A DNA stretch of 64,000 bases from Paenibacillus amylolyticus (GTDB lineage: Bacteria; Bacillota; Bacilli; Paenibacillales; Paenibacillaceae): the NCBI RefSeq assembly GCF_029689945.1, contig NZ_CP121451.1, positions 5,642,001 through 5,706,000 of the forward strand, given 5' to 3'. Every line of letters starts with the position of its first letter. Position 1 is the first letter of the stretch. The notes beneath the pieces are model-generated. The model had not been told where the DNA came from. It saw only the letters and a program-made list of their open reading frames with translations, and did not search any database. The translations under genes were made by a program, and so were the position numbers. Below, in pieces: positions 1-9,340 of the stretch.

Positions 1-437
1 GTAAGTACCCTCCAGGTGAGAACAGAGCGCGGCGGCTTGCGACTGAGACTCCCAAACTCGGTTGCCCATGTATCCGATGTAACGGTAGCCATGACACCGA
101 TGAAAGCATATACCCATGCCGGATGTGGAAATATCCAGTATCCCAGACACAGGAACATGCCCATCCCACCATTAGCCATCACTTGCCCGGCATCCCGATT
201 TCCTGACTTGGCATAGGATTTCTCCAGCTCCTGCTTCCGATCTTTGCGATACCTGGAGAGCAATGTTGAAGTGATGAAGAACAACAATAACGTGCCAAAC
301 CAGAACAGGTTACCCGCTCCGTAATATATCGTTCCCATCATGATGGCTGCCAGGCAGCCAGACAGGGTTAGCGACTTTTTCGCATAGGCAGCACCTGCCA
401 CCATACAAGCGCATACGGCGCCAATAATCCAATCCAT
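1..437 (-). CDS. DUF92 family integral membrane protein (3' part missing)
   Basis: The first 145 codons are present; the gene runs off the left edge. The start ATG at 437 follows a GGAG site with good spacing. The protein opens with a short hydrophobic helix, then a loop with SGCLAAIMMGTIYYGAGN, a second hydrophobic segment ending in FFITSTLLSRY, and then the conserved stretch DAGQVMANGG and SDTWATEFGSLSRKPPR. These motifs are typical of the DUF92 family of polytopic membrane proteins, some plant members of which act as phytyl-phosphate kinases. The substrate in Firmicutes is not known. No reading-frame break is visible in the part present. Confidence 0.85.
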   Translation of the reverse strand, partial: MDWIIGAVCACMVAGAAYAKKSLTLSGCLAAIMMGTIYYGAGNLFWFGTLLLFFITSTLLSRYRKDRKQELEKSYAKSGNRDAGQVMANGGMGMFLCLGYWIFPHPAWVYAFIGVMATVTSDTWATEFGSLSRKPPRSVLTWRVL

Positions 438-552
438 AATGTCTCCTGCATGCAGCATATGTACAGACCGCATGACGTTAATTGTATTTTTGAAATTCAA
501 TTATACCACGGTTTGATGCCAATGCCGAAACTCCTGAGGCCAGCACGCAAAA

Positions 553-591
553 AACCTGTTCTGGCCTCATTTAGAAGTGCCAAAACAGGTT
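553..591 (-). terminator. Intrinsic terminator after the transporter operon
   Basis: Inverted repeat AACCTGTTctGGC / GCCaaAACAGGTT. On the minus strand it is followed by a run of T. It lies about 75 bases past the stop of the permease gene, so it probably ends the MarR-sulfotransferase-ABC transcript. Confidence 0.75.
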
Positions 592-664
592 ATTGATCAG
601 CGTTACAACAAGATAACTACTCTCTTCAAGTAATGTCTGTAATTCGGTGTTCCTATATTTTCAT

Positions 665-1438
665 TCAGACCCGCTTCGCACCGCCAACGACCCCATATCG
701 GTAAAGTACCCTGCGACCAAACCAGTTGAACAATCGATCCGTCAGGAATCCCATGAACCCCAGGGAAATCAACCCGACAAAGATCCAGTCCGTCCGGAAA
801 AAGAGCCTTGAATTCCAGATCAGGTAACCCACTCCCTCATTTGCGGCAATCATCTCTGCACCAATGATGGCCATATAAGAGGTTCCCATTGCCAGGCGCA
901 CACCTGTGAAAATATACGGAGTTGTCGCCGGAACAATCACATGCAGCAGAATCTGCCGTTCATTGGCTCCCATACTGCGTGCCGACCGGATTTTGTCTTC
1001 CTCAACGGAGAGCACACCTGTTAAGGTATTTAGCACAACAATGAAGAACGTTGCGTACATAATGAGCGCAATCTTGGATTGCTCTCCAATACCGAACCAC
1101 ACCAGGAATAAGGTAATAAAGGCGATCGGCGGGATAAACCGTATAAAGTTAAGGAATGGCTCGGCGAACAGCCGAATGATATGCACCTTGCCAATAATCA
1201 ACCCTACCGGAATAGCAATGATGCTTCCGAGTACCCAGCCTGCCAGTACACGTGTGAAGCTGATTCCGATATACTGCATCAGCGTACCGTCCGCAATCAG
1301 TTCATGTGCTCCCAGGATCGTATCCCAGGGGCCAGGGATTACGTCAGGCCCATAGATGAGGGCACCCAGCTGCCAGATCAGGATGACCGTTACCCACAGG
1401 AGCGGGATGGACACCGATTTTTTTTCCAACCATTTCAT
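665..1438 (-). CDS. ABC transporter permease, SsuC/TauC-like
   Basis: Inner-membrane permease of an importer in the nitrate/sulfonate/taurine family. About six hydrophobic segments can be seen over 257 residues. The EAA-type loop that contacts the ATPase lies near residues 152-171 (SARSMGANERQ...P). It follows the ATPase gene by a few bases and is the last gene of the operon before the terminator at 553-591. The ATG at 1438 follows GAGG by 11 bases; a GTG four codons upstream lies inside the Shine-Dalgarno and is less likely. The family and the neighbouring sulfotransferase suggest an organosulfur substrate, but the sequence alone does not prove that. Confidence 0.85.
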   Translation of the reverse strand: MKWLEKKSVSIPLLWVTVILIWQLGALIYGPDVIPGPWDTILGAHELIADGTLMQYIGISFTRVLAGWVLGSIIAIPVGLIIGKVHIIRLFAEPFLNFIRFIPPIAFITLFLVWFGIGEQSKIALIMYATFFIVVLNTLTGVLSVEEDKIRSARSMGANERQILLHVIVPATTPYIFTGVRLAMGTSYMAIIGAEMIAANEGVGYLIWNSRLFFRTDWIFVGLISLGFMGFLTDRLFNWFGRRVLYRYGVVGGAKRV

Positions 1439-1455
1439 CTCACATATCACCTCAG

Positions 1456-2231
1456 TTATTCTTCAAAGTGGCCTTGAATTCGATCATACAGGGTGTTGAA
1501 TTCAGATGAGGCGATGTTCCTCGGGTAAGGTAAGGTGTTGTGGTAAATATCCGTAATATTTGAAGACGGACCTACAGACATAATGCCTATGCGCTCACCA
1601 AGCAATAAGGCCTCCTGAATATCGTGAGTGACAAAGATAACGGTCTTATGGGTTTCTTTCCAAATATTCACCAGTTCCTTCTGCATGGTTCGCCTCGTCA
1701 TCGCGTCCAGTGCACCGAATGGCTCATCCATCAGCAAGATCGCCGAGTCATTCGCAAGTACCCGAGCCAATTGAACCGCTGCTTCATGCCACCCGAGAGC
1801 TCTTTCGGAAACTTTCCTTCATGAGCACCCAGTCCAACAAGCTGAATGTAACGATCAGAGATTTCACCCCGTTGTGTCTTGGGCACCTTGGACATTCGAA
1901 GCCCGAATTCAACATTTTCCCTCACGGTTAACCATGGAAAGAGAGAAGAATCCGCCTGCTGAAATACCATCGCCCGATCTCTGCCCGGTCTGTCAATCTC
2001 CTTGTTATCCACCTTGAGCTGTCCGCCCGACTTGGAGATGAAACCCGCGATCATGTTCAGCAGCGTTGACTTCCCGCATCCGCTGGGACCAAGCAGGACA
2101 AAGAATTCTCCTCCCTTGATAACGAGATCGACATCCTTGATGATATAATGCACGTCCCCATTGGTCGAGGCATGATACGTTTTCCGAAGCTGTTCGATAT
2201 GAATGGTATGCTGAATTGCAGGTAAGGACAT
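1456..2231 (-). CDS. ABC transporter ATPase, SsuB/TauB-like, with one frameshift
   Basis: Nucleotide-binding subunit that powers the importer. It has Walker A GPSGCGKST near residue 48, a Q-loop in VFQQADSSLFPW, the signature LSGGMKQR, Walker B AILLMDEP, a D-loop GALD and the H-switch in FVTHD. The reading frame breaks right after LSGGMKQR, at about 1776-1778. One missing base (CC for CCC on the plus strand) restores the family-typical QRVQLARVLAND. The ATG at 2231 is preferred because GGGAGG lies 8 bases upstream; two upstream GTGs are closer to it. Likely one functional gene with a sequencing deletion. Confidence 0.85.
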
Positions 2232-2258
2232 CACGGGCACCTCCCATTGGAATATGAA

Positions 2259-3287
2259 TTATTTACTGTATGTCACTTTTTCCGGCAGAGCCTGCTGTAG
2301 AAAGGTCAGATTGAGTTTGTTGTCGAGATCAAAATCCTGTTCAATGATTCCGTTCTCCACCATATATTGCTTCTGACCTGCTAGACTGTCATAAGCGGCC
2401 TGCGTAAATCCAACTTCCCATGGATTGATCGGAAGGTCTTTTAACGTGGCCTCTTTAGGTTGTTTCGTCTCCTGATACATCAGATCCGCGACTTCTTCAG
2501 GATGCGCCTGGGCATACGAGGATGCCTCATCAAGCGCCGCAAGAAAATCACTTACCGTTTCGGGGTTCGCCTGAATAAATTCATTATTCGATATCAATCC
2601 CATACCGAGGCGTACAGGGGTCTGGGACATATCCGTCAGCTGATGTACCCCTTCAAGTGCGTCGAATTTATCCGTTAACGCAGAACCTATGACCCAAGTG
2701 GCATCAAGGTCTCCCTGTTTCAGTGCAATGTAGGACTCATCAAAAGCCCCTTGACCAATTTGCGTCACATCATTCAGCGTTAATCCCTGATCTTTCAAAT
2801 ATTCGTCCCATAGATACGGAATAAATGTACCTCGAATGAAGCTCACTTTCTTACCTTTCAAATCCGCTCCATTCTGAATATCATCCCTTGCATATAGCTT
2901 CCAGGCCGTTGCCGCTTCATCCGTAGCCTGACCAGCGGAAGCAATGACTGAATATTCTCCTTTAGCCAATGCATTTAATACGGGGAAATCTGCGCCATAC
3001 GCAATATCCACCTGTTTGATAAATAATGCATTTACACCTTCAGCCGGTGAGCCAAACGTAATACTCTCGGCATCAATGCCCCGTTTTTCAAAAAAACCTT
3101 TGGCAATGGCTACCCGGAACGTGGGGTTGGTACTTGTATCTGCAATTCGGATTTTGACATTATCGGCATTTTTACCGGCAGCATCTTTGGGCCCAGATCC
3201 TGCCGCGTTTGAACTGCACCCGGATAATAGGAGTGCCGTAGCCAGGAATGCTATCAATACGCCAGTAATTATGGATGGTTTTCTCAC
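2259..3287 (-). CDS. Substrate-binding lipoprotein, SsuA/NMT1-like
   Basis: Extracellular solute-binding lipoprotein of the same importer. A GTG start at 3287 gives a clean lipoprotein signal: RKP, a hydrophobic core, then the lipobox LLSGC, with the Cys as lipid anchor. An ATG nine codons upstream has no ribosome binding site. The mature part resembles the NMT1/SsuA periplasmic-binding fold, with IRIADTSTNPTFRVAIAKGFFEKRGID near its start and an internal KGKKVSFIRGT motif. It sits between the sulfotransferase and ATPase genes. The specific ligand (sulfonate, sulfate ester or other) cannot be read from the sequence. Confidence 0.85.
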   Translation of the reverse strand: MRKPSIITGVLIAFLATALLLSGCSSNAAGSGPKDAAGKNADNVKIRIADTSTNPTFRVAIAKGFFEKRGIDAESITFGSPAEGVNALFIKQVDIAYGADFPVLNALAKGEYSVIASAGQATDEAATAWKLYARDDIQNGADLKGKKVSFIRGTFIPYLWDEYLKDQGLTLNDVTQIGQGAFDESYIALKQGDLDATWVIGSALTDKFDALEGVHQLTDMSQTPVRLGMGLISNNEFIQANPETVSDFLAALDEASSYAQAHPEEVADLMYQETKQPKEATLKDLPINPWEVGFTQAAYDSLAGQKQYMVENGIIEQDFDLDNKLNLTFLQQALPEKVTYSK

Positions 3288-3326
3288 AATATACACCCCA
3301 TTCAATCTAGTCATGATTCTTGACGC

Positions 3327-4774
3327 CTAACCGCCCGATTTGCCTTCATCCGACGTTGCCACACAGGCTGCTCCCTCCACAAATGGAAGAGTTGTCTCCA
3401 CACTCACGATGGATGCGGAACCTTTGGGTGCTGCTCCTGGCACCCTGTATGTCGAGACATCAATGGCTTCGATGGCAACCTCCTGTGGCTTCTCCAACTG
3501 CGGAACCCACTGATAAGGAACTCGATACGAGCGATAGACCATATTGGTATTCCGCCCATCCGTGTAAGGGGAGACATATTCCCACACCAACTCATGCTCC
3601 GCTGTCACTTCAAATAATCTGCCATTGGAACCTTCGGTTATCAGCGTATTGCCGTTAGGTAAACGTTGGGCTGAACTGATGTATGGACTATAAAATTTGT
3701 AGGAATCCGTTGGGACGGAAAATCCGGCTTCTGCCGATGTATACTGCCAGATAATCTCCAGGGTGACCGGGTTAATCTCCAGCACACGCGAGTGATCCCG
3801 AACCGCATGTTTTAATCCGAACGGGGAAGCCGGATTCGGAAGGCCGTAACCCGCCCAGCCGCCATTGTCGAATACGAGCAGGTTCCCTTCTCCGGGCAGG
3901 CCCTGAGGGATGATATGTGCATGATGCTGCCCGATAATTGTTCCAATGTGTTTCGTTTCAGGTGAAGTATAGTCCGGCCCCAGTCTCCATACGATTTTTC
4001 CACTCTGTCTGTCTGTAATCGCGATTATATTGGCCTCTCTGGCATCCCAGATAATATTGTCGGGGTGGAATCGTTCGTCTCCTTCTTCATAGAAGCGGTT
4101 GGGGCCGACATAAGAAGCAGAATTAATATCCAGCCAGTCACCGACACCACCACCCAGATGCCCGAAAGAACGTGTATTCGGATCACGAAACAGCACATTT
4201 CGCGCAGCTTCATCAAAACCTAATTCTTCAAAGTGCTCGTTAGGCAGCCACTCCCATAGCACCTTCCCTTCCCAATCCACTTCAATAATGGCATCATCAA
4301 GCAATGGTTTATCCGAAATGTGCGGGTTACTCACATTTTTGTGAGCCAGGATAGTGTTTTCCCACTCTTCGCCTTCGGCGCAAGCCCAGGTGCATAGTAA
4401 CCGACCGGATTCCCCTCACGCTGATAATCATGATGCTGGCGGGCATACCATAGCGGCTCATAACCCGGATCTTCGATGTGCTCGTAGCTGTTGTATTTCC
4501 ATACAATGTTGCCGTCCCAATCTACCTGAACCAGATCAACATTATCCTGGATACCGAACTTCGGATCTCTACGACCCGTGCTGCCCAGCACGTAACCGCC
4601 AGGCAATATTTTGGCCGGAAATCCTAACAACCCTTTCCACAGGTGAACCTCCTTGCCATTCATGTCAATCAGCACTACGCCTTCCTCACCTGCCTGATAG
4701 ACGGTATAACCGCCCCAAGCCTTATCCGGATTATATAGCGTCGCTCCAGTTGGATATATTGTTGAGTGCCCCAT
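3327..4774 (-). CDS. Arylsulfate sulfotransferase (ASST) family protein, one frameshift
   Basis: A protein of about 483 residues with repeated strand-rich motifs such as DLVQVDWDGNIVWKY, IEVDWEGKVLWEW, RQSGKIVWRLGPDY and HELVWEY. This is the beta-propeller pattern of arylsulfotransferases, which move sulfate from an aryl sulfate donor to a phenolic acceptor. Several histidines (HHDY, GQHHAHI) could serve as the catalytic site. There is no signal peptide, so it should act in the cytosol, unlike the periplasmic enterobacterial enzyme. The frame breaks in a T run at 4357-4360; one extra base joins SGK to NTILAHKNV. The ATG at 4774 follows AAGGGAGAG. It is transcribed just ahead of the SsuABC-like genes. 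Confidence 0.8.
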
Positions 4775-4833
4775 TGCTCATCTCTCCCTTAGAATGTATG
4801 TGGTATATCGAATGTCGTTAACTTGACCCAACC

Positions 4834-5390
4834 TCAATAACTGAGATAGTTACTCTTCCCGGTATTGTCCCGCTGCTTCTGCTCAAGATCACCTGCGGAG
4901 GACCGATCGTGTTCCTTCAATCCGTTGTTCTCCGCCAATTCCAGCACCGTGTCCGAGAACCCCTCCAGATTCGCTATCACCCGCTCGTAGAATTGACTCT
5001 GCTGCTCCAGTTCCTCCGTCGTAAATCCCTCAAACAGAAGCGTGATACATCGGGCACCGATGTTGCTGTTTCTCGCATACATCTCCCGCCCGCTGGATGT
5101 GATGTCCAGTAAAACCGTCCGGCGGTCGTCTTCCTTTCGTCTGCGGATGGTGAGTCCTTTTTTCTCCAACTTATCAGTCAGAGCTGTAATGGCACCCGAT
5201 GTAAAATCCAACTGTTCTGCCAAATCGCCAAGCCGCTGTTCCCCTCACGAATGATCTTGTGCAGGATAAGCATGCCTGGCAGGCTGATGCCTTCGACAGA
5301 GATGCGATCCCGCTCTTTGACAAATCGTCTGACCATTTTGCGGAACAACCAGTCTGTCCGCTCCAACGCTTCCCAGTCTCTATCACTCAT
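4834..5390 (-). CDS. MarR family transcriptional regulator, one frameshift
   Basis: Winged-helix repressor of about 185 residues. The N-terminal dimer helix and LPGMLILHKII are followed by the recognition part AEQLDFTSGAITALTDKLEKKGL and the wing RRRKEDDRRTVLLDITSSG, which is the MarR signature. The frame breaks in a C run at 5241-5244; one more C gives REGEQRLGDLAEQL. The ATG at 5390 lies 8 bases after AAGGAGG; the ATG at 5396 is too close. It is the first gene of the sulfotransferase-transporter operon, so autoregulation plus operon control is the simplest inference. The inducer is unknown. Confidence 0.85.
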
Positions 5391-5432
5391 TTTCATAACC
5401 TCCTTGATCGTCTGAAACCTCAACAGCACACG

Positions 5433-5483
5433 AAAAAAGGCCCCCGTGGACATTCCATAGTGGAGTAGTCCCGGGAGCCTTTG
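5433..5483 (-). terminator. Leader hairpin with U tract upstream of the MarR gene (possible attenuator)
   Basis: On the minus strand AAAGGCtCCCG pairs with CGGGGGCCTTT around a shorter internal hairpin and is followed by TTTTTT. No gene precedes it on this strand, and a good promoter lies about 80 bases upstream. It therefore looks like a leader terminator about 45 bases before the MarR start rather than the end of a gene. The sensor, if any, is not recognised. Confidence 0.5.
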
Positions 5484-5563
5484 GCGGTCCAATCAGCTCG
5501 ATTTATATTTCCATTTCAAATTAGTTCACTGTTCATTTAATGAGTATTAAAATAATTGAGATC

Positions 5564-5593
5564 ATCATATAACCAACTAACCCAACCTGTCAA
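5564..5593 (-). promoter_or_regulatory. Sigma-A type promoter for the MarR operon
   Basis: On the minus strand TTGACA (5588-5593) is followed by TATATG after 16 bases or TATGAT after 18 bases. The downstream leader (about 5390-5560) includes an AT-rich direct repeat TGAACAGTGAAC and CATTAAATG, which could be the MarR operator. The rest of the 5391-5747 gap shows no further gene. Confidence 0.55.
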
Positions 5594-5747
5594 GTGTGAA
5601 TTGTGTTTAACATTATTTATTCTGTTTTAAGTTTCACTTCAGGTTCTCCGTTTACACTATTCTCAGATTGATACATCAACAAATACATCTACGACAAGCT
5701 ACGAATCAGTTCGTTCGTACTCTACTACAGAAATGAGGAATATGCAT

Positions 5748-6155
5748 ATGAACATGAAACGAGTCATTATTATAGGCACCATGTTTGTCACCATGTCCTT
5801 CGCCGGAACAGCATGGGGCCAATCTGCCATCTCCCCCATACCCACGGCCAAATGGTCCATCGTTGACCTGGATCCTGGTGAGGGAAGCAGTGACGAACTG
5901 CTCAGCGCTCTTAATCAGTCTTCAGAAGAGGATCTGTATCAGAAGCTCTACAACGGTAAGTCGCTGAGAACGATTACAGAAGAAAACAAGGGAAATTTGA
6001 ATGAAGTGATTGCGATACAGGTAAGACAGCTCAGAGAGCAGTTGGATGAGCGACTCGCAAGTGGAAGTATCAGCTCGGAGCAACATGCTGCACAACAAGC
6101 TGAACTGGAAGAGTTGGTCACGCAGAGCGTAAATACATCTTACTGCCTGACCTAA
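5748..6155 (+). CDS. Small secreted protein of unknown function
   Basis: A protein of about 135 residues with an N-terminal signal peptide: basic MNMKR, a hydrophobic core, then AWGQS as the likely cleavage region. The mature part is acidic and helical, with a segment LYQKLYNGKSLRTITEENKG that resembles the repeat seen in small Firmicute secreted proteins of the DUF2680/YckD kind. That resemblance is weak. The ATG at 5748 lies 9 bases after GAGG; three ATGs upstream are poorly placed. It stands alone, divergent from the MarR operon and convergent with the FAH gene. No function is assigned. Confidence 0.7.
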   Translation: MNMKRVIIIGTMFVTMSFAGTAWGQSAISPIPTAKWSIVDLDPGEGSSDELLSALNQSSEEDLYQKLYNGKSLRTITEENKGNLNEVIAIQVRQLREQLDERLASGSISSEQHAAQQAELEELVTQSVNTSYCLT

Positions 6156-6211
6156 TGAGCGACCGATTCATACGATAAACATATGAGGTTGCCATGAAAT
6201 TACAAGGCAAA

Positions 6212-6237
6212 AAGGAGCGTATGCACGCCCCTTTCTT
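6212..6237 (-). terminator. Terminator between convergent genes
   Basis: Hairpin AAGGAGCGT atgc ACGCCCCTT with one mismatch. It is followed by T5 on the minus strand and TTCTTGT on the plus strand. It lies between the secreted-protein gene and the FAH gene and could serve both. Confidence 0.6.
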
Positions 6238-6261
6238 GTATCCTATACATCTATATACTTC

Positions 6262-6924
6262 TCAAGCAGGTATGATGTGTACTGTGTAATCCTTATTCCG
6301 CTGCCCAATTGTGCATGTACCCAAGGATTCGCCGGCCCATGCCAGTTCAAGCACATCTCCTGCTTGTATTGGTCCAACACCTTCGGGTGTTCCTGTAAAA
6401 ATGACATCTCCCGGCCCCAAGCCGTAATGGTGACCTACATAATTTACAATATCCTGTAAACTGAAAATCATGTTACGAATGTTACCACGCTGGACTTCCT
6501 CACCGTTTTTAGTCAACGTAAAGTCTTTCTCCAACAGTGCTGCCGCTCCCGGGAACGCCTGAAAAGCGGTAACCGGAGCCGAATTTTTGAACCCTTTGGC
6601 TGCTGTCCACGGATGACCCTTTTTCTTGATCACGGACTGTACGTCACGTAACGTAAAATCAATACCAAACGCATACGCATCCACCAACTCATCTACCGCC
6701 ATACCTGGCTCATAACTGCGGCCAATTTGCACGACCAATTCAGCTTCATAGTGAATCTCCCCCTTCGTAGCAGGCAATTCCAGCGTTTCACCATTTAAGG
6801 GCACGACCGCATGAGAAGGTTTCATAAAGATCATTGGCTCATCAGGAACCGCATTACCCAATTCTTCGGCATGAAGTTTATAATTGCGTCCTACACAGTA
6901 TACATTGCGAATGTTCGTCAACAT
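6262..6924 (-). CDS. Fumarylacetoacetate hydrolase (FAH) family protein
   Basis: A 220-residue enzyme of the FAH superfamily, which contains beta-diketone hydrolases, decarboxylases and isomerases of aromatic breakdown. The signature set is complete: YCVGRNYKLHAEEL, then IHYEAELVVQIG supplying acidic metal ligands, GIDFTLRDVQ with the third acidic ligand, KGFKNSAPV and FTGTPEGVGP. Length is normal for the single-domain group (YisK/YcgM-like). The ATG at 6924 follows AAAGGTGG. Next downstream is the glycerophosphodiesterase gene in the same direction, but no shared pathway is apparent. The exact substrate cannot be told. Confidence 0.85.
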   Translation of the reverse strand: MLTNIRNVYCVGRNYKLHAEELGNAVPDEPMIFMKPSHAVVPLNGETLELPATKGEIHYEAELVVQIGRSYEPGMAVDELVDAYAFGIDFTLRDVQSVIKKKGHPWTAAKGFKNSAPVTAFQAFPGAAALLEKDFTLTKNGEEVQRGNIRNMIFSLQDIVNYVGHHYGLGPGDVIFTGTPEGVGPIQAGDVLELAWAGESLGTCTIGQRNKDYTVHIIPA

Positions 6925-6971
6925 GGGGATATTACCACCTTTATCGGGTTCATTAGTGTATTTGGAGTAAA

Positions 6972-7724
6972 TTAAGGTCTAAAGAATCGGCTACTCGTCT
7001 CCTGGAACGCCAGCTCCCATACGTCAGGACGATTCGTACATAACATGAGTTCGGGATCAACTGCCGCGAGTTTCTTCATAATGGTCTTGTCATCCACTGT
7101 CCAAGCCATCACCCGAATACCCGCACTCCGCATCTCGTTCATTAAGGATTTGTCCACATTGGTGTATCCAATGGAGAGGAAAGTACAATTCATCTGCCGC
7201 AGGGCATTTAACAGATCCCCTGGTCGTGCATCGATAATCAGCCCTGTCTGGAACTCCGGTGCAAGTTTCTTCACTTCGATCAGAGCGGCTGGTTCAAATG
7301 AGGTGATCACCACATCATTTTGCATATGTCTTTTTCTCACTTCATGTATGACCGCCGCAGGCAGACCCGGATACATATCCCCCTGCGTTTTCAATTCGAT
7401 GTTCAAACGCACTCTGCCGCACGAACGGTCTAATAATTCACTAAGCGCCGGAATCCGCTCACCTTTGTAAGACTTGTTCTTCCATGCTCCGGCATCCAGA
7501 CGCTGCAGATCAGCCCAATCGGTTTCCCGAACCAGCCCCTTGCCGTTCGTCGTACGATCCACTGTAAAATCATGAATGATCACTGGCACACCATCACGCG
7601 ATAACTGCACATCCAGCTCCATCCACTGAACTTCAGGCCGTTCCATGGCCATCAGGAATGCAGCCATCGTATTCTCTGGTGCAATAGAAGAAAATCCACG
7701 GTGCGCTACACATAGGTTGTTCAT
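6972..7724 (-). CDS. Glycerophosphodiester phosphodiesterase
   Basis: A 250-residue enzyme of the GDPD family that cuts glycerophosphodiesters to glycerol-3-phosphate and an alcohol. The N-terminal AHRGFSSIAPENTMAAF carries the first catalytic His and the metal-binding Glu. ELDVQLSRDGVPVIIHDFTVDRTTNG carries the second His and further ligands, and LNIELKTQG is the next conserved strand. There is no signal peptide, so it is cytosolic. The ATG at 7724 follows GGAGGGAATCAA. Likely role: phospholipid turnover or phosphate recovery. Confidence 0.9.
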   Translation of the reverse strand: MNNLCVAHRGFSSIAPENTMAAFLMAMERPEVQWMELDVQLSRDGVPVIIHDFTVDRTTNGKGLVRETDWADLQRLDAGAWKNKSYKGERIPALSELLDRSCGRVRLNIELKTQGDMYPGLPAAVIHEVRKRHMQNDVVITSFEPAALIEVKKLAPEFQTGLIIDARPGDLLNALRQMNCTFLSIGYTNVDKSLMNEMRSAGIRVMAWTVDDKTIMKKLAAVDPELMLCTNRPDVWELAFQETSSRFFRP

Positions 7725-7748
7725 TTGATTCCCTCCACTGAAAGGTTT

Positions 7749-9158
7749 TTAATTAGGCGAAGCAACTCCATTCCCATCATAACGAATGCCTGGGGAAAGC
7801 TTTGCCATCTGTTCAAGCAACAGTTTGTTTGCTTCATCAATCATCGGGATGGCCTGACCAAGCGCCGCTTCATAAGGGATAACTTTCATGCTGCAAGCTG
7901 CATCCTGACTACAGCGAGCCTGAAATACCGCCGTTTTCCATGTTTCTTCAGTTGTTGATCTGGAGAAAATGAAATTTCCCGTACTATATGCAATCCACTT
8001 CCCCTTATAGTACTCCAACCCTTGCAACACATGAGGATGACCACCTATGACCAGATCCGCGCCAGCATCGACAAATTCATGAGCCAATCGGGTCTGGTCA
8101 CTGTTCGGAGTACTTACACGTTCCTCTCCCCAGTGTGCAACCACGATCACCAGATCAGCCTTCTTACGGGCCTCCTCGATCGCTTTGACTGCTCCTGTAG
8201 AGTCATAGGCTTCAGCCACGCCAGCCCGATTGCCATCCGCCTTCCAACTCGTTTCCGGTACAACACGGGAGAACCCAAGCAATGCAATCTTCATGCCTTT
8301 GCGTTCCAGATACGCTGGTGCATACGCTTCATCCCTGTTCATGCCAGCCCCGGTGTGAGCTATACCATATTCCTTGAGATAGGTTAACGTATCTACCAAA
8401 CCCTCTACACCCTGATCCAGAATATGATTGTTAGCCAAATTGACAGCATCAAAACCCGCAGAGGCCATTGCCGCCAATGCTTTGGGCGAAGATTTGTATA
8501 CATATGTTTTGTCAGCTGCCCCGTACCTCCCAAGGTTATCGGTGTCTCCAAGTTGCCGATGGTAAGATCATCATCCTTGAATAATCTGCCGAGCTTGGCA
8601 AAGGGATAATCATAACCGTTCTTATCCAGCAGTTCAGCAACTTTGCCCGAAAATTGAATATCGCCCACAAAGTTAATGGTGACATCCTTCGCTGAATTGG
8701 AAGGTTTCGACGTCTCGGATTCCTGATTCACACCTGCATTTCCCTTAGTGCCCGACGGTGTCGAATCTGTAGCAGGTTTTTCGTTCCAGATTCGGCTTTC
8801 CCACTATCGGTATTGCCTGAAGTATCAGGTTTTGCTAATCCGGATGTCTTATCTGCGTCCGTTGTTGTTTCTTCATCCCTCACTTGAGGTTCTTCTTCCG
8901 GAGTCTCACCGGACTCCGTGTCTGGAGAACTTACTTGATCCCCGCCTTTGGCATCGTCTCCAATGGAAGGCTGATCCTGATCAACAATTTGCTGCTTCAC
9001 CGGCTGGTCTGCCTGTTGCTGACGTGTGTTAATCACATAAAAAATGCCCACCAGACCAATGGTCATGATCAATAAAATATTAATTGTCCAGATAATTCTA
9101 TCACGGGTGCGCTTTCTTTTTTTTCTCTCTACACTTCGATCTGATCTTGGGGATACAT
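7749..9158 (-). CDS. CapA / poly-gamma-glutamate synthesis-like membrane-anchored protein, three frameshifts
   Basis: Reassembled, the gene codes for about 470 residues. It has a short basic N-terminus (RKKRKRTRDR), one transmembrane helix, an acidic Ser/Thr/Pro-rich linker of roughly 100 residues, and then a metallophosphoesterase-like CapA domain. Domain motifs are VTINFVGDIQFSG, GNLETPITLGG, NLANNHILDQG, VVAHWGEE and IGGHPHVLQG. The frame breaks at three short homopolymers: 8519-8522, 8777-8781 and 9149-9152; one added base at each restores a continuous protein. The true ATG at 9158 follows GAGGAG. The predicted topology puts the enzyme domain outside the cell. No capB or capC is nearby, so polyglutamate synthesis is not implied. 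Confidence 0.8.
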
Positions 9159-9340
9159 AAGCAACTCCTCTTCTTCACAGCCATATATACCATTATATCA
9201 GGCATATTCTGGATTTCCATCTTTCCTTGGAACTGTATTGATTGAAAAGGAATCAACTTGGATCGCTTCCAGATCTTCATGTGAAAAAAGCCATCTCTTC
9301 CGTAGATCATTCTACGTTCGAGACAGCTCTCTTGCTGTAC

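Noticed and set aside
5480..5495. T-box-like string TTGGACCGCC in the MarR leader
   Set aside because: The leader lacks room for Stem I and a specifier loop, and MarR is not a usual T-box target. Probably chance similarity.
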